Part shown: piece after piece, positions 1 to 7,796 of the stretch | Layout: each line of letters opens with the position of its first letter | Position numbering within the stretch: position 1 is the stretch's first letter | NCBI GenBank assembly: GCA_003215055.1 | Contig: QCKW01000001.1 | Coordinates: 62,001-126,000, forward strand | Direction of reading: 5' to 3' | Length of the DNA stretch: 64,000 nt | From: Pelagibacteraceae bacterium AG-410-N23 | GTDB taxonomy: Bacteria > Pseudomonadota > Alphaproteobacteria > Pelagibacterales > Pelagibacteraceae | Program-made: the position numbers and the translations under genes | Notes under the pieces: model-generated | What the model was told of the DNA's origin: nothing | Database searches by the model: none | The model's input: only the letters and a program-made list of their open reading frames with translations

Positions 1-1
1 T

Positions 2-499
2 CTTAAAGGACTTAAGTTTAGAGCATACAATTCTGCAACAATTAGAATTGCTGAATTGACAGGAATGGCTCCAACTAAAATAGAAGCTGCAGAGATAAGT
101 CAGGCATTTTCTACAGGAGCAGTTGAAAGTATGATTACATCACCAACTACTGGAAAAAATTCTAAGATTTGGGAAAATGGTGTTAAATATTTCTACGACA
201 TTGCTGCATGGTTTCCAAAAAATATGATAATTGTAAACAAAGAGGCTTGGAACAAACTAGATAAAGCAACACAAGATTTAGTTATGAAACAAGCAGCTTT
301 AGCTGAAAGAAAAGGTTGGCAATTATCAAAACAAGGGAATGTAGGTGATAAAAAAGCTTTGGCTGATGCTGGAATGGTAGTAGGTAAAGTTAATTCATCT
401 TTACAAGCTCATTTTGAAAAAGTTGGACAGACTATGGCTAAAGAATGGTCTGATAAAGCTGGATCAAGAGGTGCAGCTGTTTTGTCAGCTTACAAATAA
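2..499 (+). CDS. TRAP transporter substrate-binding protein (DctP family), C-terminal part, truncated by window start
   Basis: Reading frame is open from base 2 (LKGLKFRAYNSATIRIAELTGMAPTKIEAAEISQAFSTGAVESMITSPTTG...); followed by DctQ and DctM genes. Confidence 0.9.
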   Translation, partial: LKGLKFRAYNSATIRIAELTGMAPTKIEAAEISQAFSTGAVESMITSPTTGKNSKIWENGVKYFYDIAAWFPKNMIIVNKEAWNKLDKATQDLVMKQAALAERKGWQLSKQGNVGDKKALADAGMVVGKVNSSLQAHFEKVGQTMAKEWSDKAGSRGAAVLSAYK

Positions 500-510
500 T
501 CAAATTTAAC

Positions 511-545
511 TTTAAGGCCACTTATATTATTTAGGTGGCCTTAAA
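511..545 (+). promoter_or_regulatory. Intercistronic hairpin between dctP and dctQ (perfect 11-bp inverted repeat TTTAAGGCCAC / GTGGCCTTAAA)
   Basis: Arms at 511-521 and 535-545, 13-nt loop, no U-tract; ends 5 nt before the dctQ ATG. Confidence 0.75.
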
Positions 546-550
546 TTGAT

Positions 551-1033
551 ATGTTTGAAACTTTAAATAGAAATCTTAACAAGCTTTATAAATTTTCTGG
601 TTACGTTGCTGCAATATTTTTAATTTTAGTGGCAGTTTTTATCCTTATTGGTATCTCATCTAGAATTTTTGGTTTTTATATCAGAGGGCTTGCTGAATAT
701 TCAGGTTATTGCATGGCTGCAGCATCTTTTTTTGCTTTAGCTTATACATTTGTTGAAGGTGGTCACATTAGAATAACTCTTTTTTTGGAAAAATTATCAG
801 GATTAAAAAAAAAGATAATTGAAATTTGGTGTTTAGCTGTAGCGAGTTTTTTTTCAGGATACCTAGCATTTTATTTCATAAAAATGTTAATCATTTCATA
901 CAAGTTTCAGGAAAGAAGCGAAGGTGCTGATGAAATTTTAATTTGGATACCACAAACAAGTGTAGCTATTGGATCAACAATATTTTTTATAAGTGTTTTT
1001 CATCAATTAATTTTGATGATTAAAAAGAATTAA
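551..1033 (+). CDS. TRAP transporter small permease (DctQ family)
   Basis: 160 aa, four hydrophobic segments, between DctP and DctM genes. Confidence 0.9.
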   Translation: MFETLNRNLNKLYKFSGYVAAIFLILVAVFILIGISSRIFGFYIRGLAEYSGYCMAAASFFALAYTFVEGGHIRITLFLEKLSGLKKKIIEIWCLAVASFFSGYLAFYFIKMLIISYKFQERSEGADEILIWIPQTSVAIGSTIFFISVFHQLILMIKKN

Positions 1034-2344
1034 ATGATAGAAATATTTTTAACAATTTTTTTTATAACTGTTTTACTATTTTTTTTAGGTAGTGGAATTT
1101 GGGTAGCCGTTAGCATGATAGGGGTATCAGCTATTGGCATGATGTTGTTTACTTCAAGACCAGTAGGTGATGCTATGGCAACAACTATATGGGGAACATC
1201 ATCATCTTGGACTTTGACTGCTTTACCACTTTTTGTTTGGATGGGAGAAATCTTATTTAGAACAAAACTCTCAGAAAATTTATTTAAAGGCCTTTCACCT
1301 TGGATGCAAAAACTACCAGGAGGCTTGATACATGTAAATGTTGTCGGATGTGCTTTGTTTGCAGCTATATCTGGTTCATCAGCGGCAACAGTTGCTACAG
1401 TGGGTAAAATGTCAATACCAGAATTACGAAAAAGAAATTATCCCGAAAAAATTTTACTTGGTAGTTTAGCTGGGTCTGGAACGCTTGGCTTGTTAATACC
1501 ACCATCAATTATTTTGATTATTTATGGAGTAGCTGTGCAAGAATCTATAGCAAAATTATTTATTGCAGGAATTATACCAGGAATAATGATTGCCTTAATA
1601 TTTATGTCTTACGTGGTAATTTGGTCTTTAATTAATAAAAAGGATATGCCAAAAATTATTGAGGAATTTTCATTTTTAGAAAAAATTAAAAGATCAAGAC
1701 AACTTCTACCAGTTATACTATTAATTTTGGGTGTAATTGGTTCAATTTATACTGGAATAGCAACTGCCACTGAAGCAGCTTCTTTGGGAGTTGTTGGAGC
1801 TTTGATTTTATCTTATTTTCAAAAAAGTTTAACATTAGACACATTTAAATCATCTTTATTGGGCGCAACAAAAACTTCTTGTATGATTGCATTTATTTTA
1901 GCAGGCTCGACGTTTCTATCTTTAGCCATGGGTTTTACAGGCTTACCAAGAAATTTAGCAATATGGATTCAAAATATGGACTTATCTCCTTATGTATTAA
2001 TTTTTGTTTTAATGATCTTTTATATTATTTTAGGAATGTTTCTTGATGGTATATCTGCTGTAGTATTAACTATGGCAATTATAGAACCAATGATAAGACA
2101 GGCAGGGTTTGATATGATTTGGTTTGGTATCTTTTTAGTTATTGTTGTTGAGATGGCACAGATAACACCTCCAGTTGGATTTAATTTATTTGTTCTTCAA
2201 GGTATGGCAAATAAAGATATGGGATATATTGCTAGAAGTGCTTTTCCATTATTTTTACTAATGGTTTTAGCGGTTATACTCGTAGTGATATTTCCAGAGA
2301 TTGCTTTATGGATGCCTGAACAGATGGTTAAAAATATAAATTAA
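1034..2344 (+). CDS. TRAP transporter large permease (DctM family)
   Basis: 436 aa polytopic protein with GSSAATVATVGKM and GTLGLLIPPSIILIIYG motifs typical of DctM. Confidence 0.95.
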   Translation: MIEIFLTIFFITVLLFFLGSGIWVAVSMIGVSAIGMMLFTSRPVGDAMATTIWGTSSSWTLTALPLFVWMGEILFRTKLSENLFKGLSPWMQKLPGGLIHVNVVGCALFAAISGSSAATVATVGKMSIPELRKRNYPEKILLGSLAGSGTLGLLIPPSIILIIYGVAVQESIAKLFIAGIIPGIMIALIFMSYVVIWSLINKKDMPKIIEEFSFLEKIKRSRQLLPVILLILGVIGSIYTGIATATEAASLGVVGALILSYFQKSLTLDTFKSSLLGATKTSCMIAFILAGSTFLSLAMGFTGLPRNLAIWIQNMDLSPYVLIFVLMIFYIILGMFLDGISAVVLTMAIIEPMIRQAGFDMIWFGIFLVIVVEMAQITPPVGFNLFVLQGMANKDMGYIARSAFPLFLLMVLAVILVVIFPEIALWMPEQMVKNIN

Positions 2345-2835
2345 TATTTAGAAACCTTTTCACCAGCTATTATAGCCTTTAATTCTTCGTACTCCTGACA
2401 ATTACAGCCCTTTAATACTTCTAGTCTTTCCACTGCAAGGTTATGTCTGTTTGTTGCAACGTATAACTCTCCTAAGTATTCATTTATACCTTTATGTTTT
2501 GGATCAATAGCTAAACCTTGTAAGTAATATTTTTCTCCATTTTCATAATCTCCTAGTTTTCTTGTAGTGAATCCTAAGTAATTTAAAGTGTCAGCTTTAT
2601 TAGGAAATTTTTTATTAGATTGAATTAATAATTTTTGAGCTTTTTCGTATCTTACTTTTGCTTTATCTAGTTTATCTTTTTGTTCAAATTTTTTAGCAGC
2701 ATTAATATGGGAAACTGCCATATCATATTGTGTTTTAGTTTTTGATGAACCACTGTCACTTGACCCTGCAGCAAAAGCATTAAATATTAATAATATTGAT
2801 AGAAAAAAAGAGGTAAATAAATATTTTTTAATCAT
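2341..2835 (-). CDS. Tetratricopeptide-repeat protein with signal peptide
   Basis: N-terminal signal sequence, TPR-like YEKAQKLL...LNYLGFTTRKLGDYENGEKYYLQGLAIDPKHKGINEYLGELY. Confidence 0.8.
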   Translation of the reverse strand: MIKKYLFTSFFLSILLIFNAFAAGSSDSGSSKTKTQYDMAVSHINAAKKFEQKDKLDKAKVRYEKAQKLLIQSNKKFPNKADTLNYLGFTTRKLGDYENGEKYYLQGLAIDPKHKGINEYLGELYVATNRHNLAVERLEVLKGCNCQEYEELKAIIAGEKVSKY

Positions 2836-3605
2836 ATAAATTTTTTCATTTTATTTAAACTTTTAAGATCTAAACCATTAGCAACCAAGTTTTTTTTTAT
2901 AGACTTAGCAGTAGCTAATGAACTTAGATTATCCCCATGTATGCATACTGAGTCTATTTCACAAGGTATTTGTTTTCCACTGTGACAATTAAGCGACTGA
3001 GTTTTAACCATTTTTAAAACATGTTTTTTTGCTTCCTCTGGATCAGTTATTAAAGCATGTGATTTTTTTCTTGATACCAGATTTCCATCATCTTCATAGT
3101 TTCTATCAGCAAATATTTCACAAGCAATTTTCATATCCAATTTTTTTGCGGCCTCTTCCATTTTAGATCCAGTTGGGACTAGATATATCAAATCTTTACT
3201 AATTTCTTTTATGGTTTTTGCTAAAGTAGTTGCTAAATCAATGTCCTCGCATGCCATATTATTTAAAGCACCGTGCGGTTTAATGTGTGATACACTTTCT
3301 CCATAATTCGAGGCAATATTTTGAAGAATTTCATATTGATCAATTATAAGTTTTTCAACCTCTATAGAAGATAAATTCATTCTTTCTCTTCCAAAATTTT
3401 CTGGATCATTAAACGATGGATGTGCACCTATACTTACTCCATTTTTTTTTGAAATTTTCACAACTTGGCTCATAGTTTCTTTATCACCAGCATGATAGCC
3501 ACAAGCAACATTAGCTGAATTAACTATTTCTAGTAAGTCTGGGTCGTATTTATTAGAGTGGTGTTTTGATTTTTCACCTAAATCACAATTTATATTAATT
3601 TCCAT
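2832..3605 (-). CDS. pxpA: 5-oxoprolinase subunit A (LamB/YcsF family)
   Basis: MEININCDLGE...NVACGYHAGD...GAHPSFNDPENFGRE...HIKPHGALNN; the ORF track start at 3629 is probably too long, MEININCD at 3605 is the usual start. Confidence 0.92.
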   Translation of the reverse strand: MEININCDLGEKSKHHSNKYDPDLLEIVNSANVACGYHAGDKETMSQVVKISKKNGVSIGAHPSFNDPENFGRERMNLSSIEVEKLIIDQYEILQNIASNYGESVSHIKPHGALNNMACEDIDLATTLAKTIKEISKDLIYLVPTGSKMEEAAKKLDMKIACEIFADRNYEDDGNLVSRKKSHALITDPEEAKKHVLKMVKTQSLNCHSGKQIPCEIDSVCIHGDNLSSLATAKSIKKNLVANGLDLKSLNKMKKFI

Positions 3606-3632
3606 AGTATTAAATCTTAAGTATAACATGGC

Positions 3633-4307
3633 ATGATAAAAAATATATCAAATCTTGGTGACGCAGCTTTATATTGTGATTTTGGAAAAGATATAAATAA
3701 AGAAACCAATACTAAAGTAATTAGATATTTTAAAAGTATTCAGAAAGAAAATATCGAGGGAGTAAATAATTTAACCCCATCATATAATAAACTAATTGTT
3801 TCTTTTGATTTGAGGAAAACTAATTTTAAGGATTTAAAAAGATTAATAGAAAACCTTGAGATAAACAAAAGTGATAATTTTAAAAATAAAAGAATTAAAA
3901 TCCCAGTTTGCACTGATAAATCATTTTCATTAGATATTAAAAGATTAGAAAAAAAATTGACAATTAACAAAGAACAAATTTATGAAAAATTTTTTAATAA
4001 AGAATTTTTTTGTTATATGACAGGTTTTATTGCTGGTATGCCATTTCTTGGAGATCTAGACATAAATATGAGAGCAAAACGTCTTGAAACACCCAGGGTA
4101 AAAGTACCTAAAGGATCAGTTGGTTTAACAGAACAGTTCGCAAATATTTATACATTTGAAAGTCCTGGCGGCTGGAACATCATAGGCAATACACCGTTAA
4201 ATATATTTGATAGCTCTAAAGAAAAAGATCCAAATTTAATCAATCCAGGTGATACAGTTATTTTTAATAAGATATCAATAGATGAGTATCAAAACTACAA
4301 TGAGTAA
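3633..4307 (+). CDS. pxpB: 5-oxoprolinase subunit B (KipI-like)
   Basis: GFIAGMPFLGDLD...TPRVKVPKGSVGLTEQFANIYTFESPGGWNIIGNTPL. Confidence 0.92.
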   Translation: MIKNISNLGDAALYCDFGKDINKETNTKVIRYFKSIQKENIEGVNNLTPSYNKLIVSFDLRKTNFKDLKRLIENLEINKSDNFKNKRIKIPVCTDKSFSLDIKRLEKKLTINKEQIYEKFFNKEFFCYMTGFIAGMPFLGDLDINMRAKRLETPRVKVPKGSVGLTEQFANIYTFESPGGWNIIGNTPLNIFDSSKEKDPNLINPGDTVIFNKISIDEYQNYNE

Positions 4308-5244
4308 AAATTATTTAGAAATAATTAGAGCTGGAATTAACACCACATTTCAAGATCAAGGGAGAGACAGCCTTTACCATATTGGAATTCCATTTAGTGG
4401 TGCTATGGATAATAGAAATTATCTTTTATCTAATAAGCTTGTTGGAAATGAATTAGATAGTCCAGTTTTAGAATTCGCTTATCAAGGTCCTTTATTAAGA
4501 TATCATGGAAAAAAAATTAATATTGCTGTCACTGGTGATGTAAATTTTAATATTAAAAAAAAAAAAGACTTAATTAATGGACAGTGTTATCAATCTTATA
4601 TTCTAGAAGATGGTGATGAGTTAGACATTATATCAACTATTAAATCAGTATATGGTTACATAGCATTTGGTGGTAAGTTTGATTTAAAATATCAGTGGTC
4701 TAGCTGTTCTGTTAACACAAAAGCAAATATCGGTTCAAACAATGGTAAAAAATTAGAAGTTAATCAAGAAATAACAATTTCTAATTTGAACGAAAATTTA
4801 AACAATAAAAAATTAAATTATATCAATACAAAAATAGAAAATATAAGAATTATCAAAGGTACAAATTTTGATTACTTTTCTAAAAAAGGAAAAAAACTTT
4901 TTTTAGAACAAGAATTTAATGTTTCTAAATTATCTGATCGTATGGGCATGAGACTAGAGGGGAAAAAAATAGAAAATATTGTTGATACTAATATAAAGTC
5001 TGAAGGATTGATAAAAGGTGTAATTCAAGTTCCGGCAGATGGAAATCCAATTATCATGCTTTCAGACCATGGCACTATTGGAGGTTATCCAAAAATAGGT
5101 GTAGTTATAAGCGCTGATTACGATAAATTAGTTCAATTAGGACCAGGTTCAAAAATTAAATTTAAAGAAATTAATTTAGCTAGTGCAGAAAGTTTATTTA
5201 GATTGTATGAATTGGAAACTCAAAATTTAATTTCACAGATTTAA
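4282..5244 (+). CDS. pxpC: 5-oxoprolinase subunit C (KipA-like, biotin-dependent carboxyltransferase family)
   Basis: IRAGINTTFQDQGRDSLYHIGIPFSGAMD...SDRMGMRLEG...SEGLIKGVIQVPADGNPIIMLSDHGTIGGYPKIGVV. Confidence 0.92.
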   Translation: MSIKTTMSKNYLEIIRAGINTTFQDQGRDSLYHIGIPFSGAMDNRNYLLSNKLVGNELDSPVLEFAYQGPLLRYHGKKINIAVTGDVNFNIKKKKDLINGQCYQSYILEDGDELDIISTIKSVYGYIAFGGKFDLKYQWSSCSVNTKANIGSNNGKKLEVNQEITISNLNENLNNKKLNYINTKIENIRIIKGTNFDYFSKKGKKLFLEQEFNVSKLSDRMGMRLEGKKIENIVDTNIKSEGLIKGVIQVPADGNPIIMLSDHGTIGGYPKIGVVISADYDKLVQLGPGSKIKFKEINLASAESLFRLYELETQNLISQI

Positions 5245-6122
5245 TGAACATAATTAGAAACTTACCTGGTCCATTATTAATCTTTTTAGGAGCTTTAAGT
5301 TTAAGTTTTGGTGGATTACTTGTTAAATCATTTGAGGGTGCAACTTTATGGCAAATTTTATTTTGGAGATCTTTATTTTTTTCTCTTACTATTTTAGCTT
5401 TCTTAATTATTAGCTATAAAGGAAAAACTTTGAAATCATTCTACGTTTCAGGTTTACCAGGATTTTTTGGTGGAATAATACTATCTATCGGTTTCTGTGG
5501 TTATGTTTTTGCAATGTATAATACGACAGTTGCAAATACTAATTTTATCATTTCTCTTCAAATACTATTTCTTTCAGTATTTGGGTATTTTTTTTTAAAA
5601 GAAAAAATAAGCATTACAACTTTAATTTCAATTATTTTAGCAATGATAGGTGTTTTATTGATGGTTGGAAATTCACTCACACCAGGTGAGTTATCTGGAA
5701 ACTTAGCAGCATTTTCAATGCCAATAGTTTTTGCAATTTTAATAATTATAATAAGAAAATATCCGGCTGTAGATATGGTCCCAGCTCAATTTGTAGCTGG
5801 TGTATGTTCATGTTTAGTTGGGTTTTTGCTCTCAACTAAAATCATGATATCACCGCATGATATTTTTTTAGGTTTTCTAGCTGGTTTTTTTCAAGTTGGT
5901 TTTGGTTTTATATTTATTACAATCGGTGCAAGAACAACTCCCTCAGCTACGGTTGGAATAATTATGCTTTCCGAATCTGTTCTCGGGCCGGTTTGGGCTT
6001 TCCTTTTTGTGAGTGAAAGACCTTCAATGTTTGGATTAATTGGAGGTGCAATTATACTTTTTGCTGTATTACTACAGTTTTACACAATATTAAAGAAGCC
6101 AAAGTCAACTGTTTCCAATTGA
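5244..6122 (+). CDS. DMT superfamily (EamA) transporter
   Basis: 292 aa, ten TM segments, EamA-type repeat. Confidence 0.88.
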   Translation: MNIIRNLPGPLLIFLGALSLSFGGLLVKSFEGATLWQILFWRSLFFSLTILAFLIISYKGKTLKSFYVSGLPGFFGGIILSIGFCGYVFAMYNTTVANTNFIISLQILFLSVFGYFFLKEKISITTLISIILAMIGVLLMVGNSLTPGELSGNLAAFSMPIVFAILIIIIRKYPAVDMVPAQFVAGVCSCLVGFLLSTKIMISPHDIFLGFLAGFFQVGFGFIFITIGARTTPSATVGIIMLSESVLGPVWAFLFVSERPSMFGLIGGAIILFAVLLQFYTILKKPKSTVSN

Positions 6123-6151
6123 CATTTTAAGTCACTTGTAGGATTATTGCT

Positions 6152-6312
6152 TTACGGGAGAGACTACAGATTATCGTAGCGCCGAAGGAGCAACCACCCA
6201 GGAATCTCTCAGGCAAAATGGACCGTAACATATTAACTCTGGAAAGAGATTTAATTCTCGCCGAAGGAGCAAAACTCTCAGGCAAATATACAGATGGGTA
6301 CAAAGAGTTAAT
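6152..6312 (+). promoter_or_regulatory. Tandem glycine riboswitch upstream of gcvT
   Basis: Two aptamers, each with GCCGAAGGAGCAA...CTCTCAGGCAAA cores; P1 of aptamer 1 TTACGG/CCGTAA (6152-6157/6223-6228), P1 of aptamer 2 ATTAACTCT/AGAGTTAAT (6232-6240/6304-6312); immediately precedes gcvT. Confidence 0.95.
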
Positions 6313-7416
6313 ATGGAAACAAAAAAAACATCGCTGTACCAATTACACCAAGATTGTAATGCAAAATTTGTTGAATTCGCAGGCTATCAAATGCCGATAC
6401 AATACTCTGAAGGTATTGTAGAAGAACACAAATTCACAAGAAATCACTCAGGTATCTTTGATGTTTCCCATATGGGTCAGTTATTTATTTATGGTGGTGA
6501 AGACTTAATTAAAGATTTAGAAAAAATTTTCCCTTTAGATCTTAAAAATTTGAAATTAAATCATTCAAAATATAGCTTCTTAATGGACAAAGATGCCGGG
6601 ATACATGATGATTTAATTATCACAAAAACAAATGAAGGCTTTTTGATAATCCTCAATGCAGCATGTAAAGATAATGACTTTAAAATTTTAAAAGAACTTC
6701 TAAAAAACAAGTACAAAATGGTTCTCGATGAAAATAGATCTCTAATTGCCATTCAGGGTCCTAAGTCATCAGAAATTCTTAATGATGTTATTAATGGTGT
6801 AAAAGATCTTAACTTTATGTCTGGAAACTGGTTTACGTTTGAAAATCAGAAAGTTTATATTACGCGATCTGGTTATACGGGTGAAGACGGTTTTGAAATA
6901 TCAATCGCAAATGATTTTGTAGACCAATTGACTAGAGAATTAATCAACAAAGGATCTAAATTAATAGGTCTTGGAGCAAGAGATACACTTAGATTGGAAG
7001 CTGGTTTATGTTTATATGGTCATGATCTTGATAAAGATAAAACTCCAGTAGAAGCGAATTTAAAGTGGGCTATTTCAAAAGAGAGAATATCTAAAGGAGA
7101 TTTTATAGGCTCTGATATAATAATTAAACAATTAAATAATGGTGTGACTAAAATTAGAGTTGGAATTAAACCTGAGGGAAGAATTATTGCTAGAGAAAAA
7201 ACAAAAATATTTAATCAATCAGATGTTCATATTGGAGAAATCACTAGTGGTACATTTGGACCAAGTGTTAATGGGCCTGTAGCAATGGGTTATGTGGAAA
7301 ATGAATTTTCAAAAAAAAATACTAAAATATTTTTAGAGGTAAGAGGTAAAAAACATCCTGCAAGTATTTGCAGTTTACCATTTTATAAAAAAAGTTATGT
7401 CAAAGGAGTAAATTAA
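6313..7416 (+). CDS. gcvT: Glycine cleavage system T protein (aminomethyltransferase)
   Basis: [13 protein letters not shown]...FDVSHMGQ...[11 protein letters not shown]...[21 protein letters not shown]. Confidence 0.97.
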   Translation: METKKTSLYQLHQDCNAKFVEFAGYQMPIQYSEGIVEEHKFTRNHSGIFDVSHMGQLFIYGGEDLIKDLEKIFPLDLKNLKLNHSKYSFLMDKDAGIHDDLIITKTNEGFLIILNAACKDNDFKILKELLKNKYKMVLDENRSLIAIQGPKSSEILNDVINGVKDLNFMSGNWFTFENQKVYITRSGYTGEDGFEISIANDFVDQLTRELINKGSKLIGLGARDTLRLEAGLCLYGHDLDKDKTPVEANLKWAISKERISKGDFIGSDIIIKQLNNGVTKIRVGIKPEGRIIAREKTKIFNQSDVHIGEITSGTFGPSVNGPVAMGYVENEFSKKNTKIFLEVRGKKHPASICSLPFYKKSYVKGVN

Positions 7417-7796
7417 TGAGTGAAGTAAAATATTCAAAAGAACACGAGTGGATTAAGCTAGATGGAGATGTAGCAACAATTGGTATTACAAAACATGCCA
7501 CAGAGATGTTAGGTGATATAGTTTTTGCAGAACTTCCAGAAAAAGGCTCAAATGTGGAGAAAGATGGGACAGCTGGTGTTGTTGAGTCGACGAAAGCTGC
7601 TAGTGATGTGTATACACCAGTAAGTGGTGAAGTGGTTGATACAAATCAAGCTATAGTAGATGATCCATCAAAGATTAATCAAGATCCAGAAGATTCAGCT
7701 TGGTTTTTTAAACTTAAAATAAAAGATCCATCAGAAATGGATACTTTAATGAATAAAGATGATTACGATAAATTTGCAAAGGAGACTTCAGCATAA
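7416..7796 (+). CDS. gcvH: Glycine cleavage system H protein
   Basis: [20 protein letters not shown]...[21 protein letters not shown] (lipoyl-lysine motif). Confidence 0.98.
   Translation: MSEVKYSKEHEWIKLDGDVATIGITKHATEMLGDIVFAELPEKGSNVEKDGTAGVVESTKAASDVYTPVSGEVVDTNQAIVDDPSKINQDPEDSAWFFKLKIKDPSEMDTLMNKDDYDKFAKETSA

Noticed and set aside
3740-3970. Antisense ORF inside pxpB (and similar: 6561..6752 -, 8565..8807 +, 13797..14012 -, 14848..15174 +, 19963..20151 +, 21475..21666 +, 22386..22586 +, 22419..22706 -)
   Set aside because: Overlap well-supported genes in another frame or strand and have low-complexity translations with no family signal.
6127-6421. ORFs 6127..6342 (-) and 6218..6421 (+)
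   Set aside because: They lie across the tandem glycine riboswitch and the gcvT 5' end; not protein coding.
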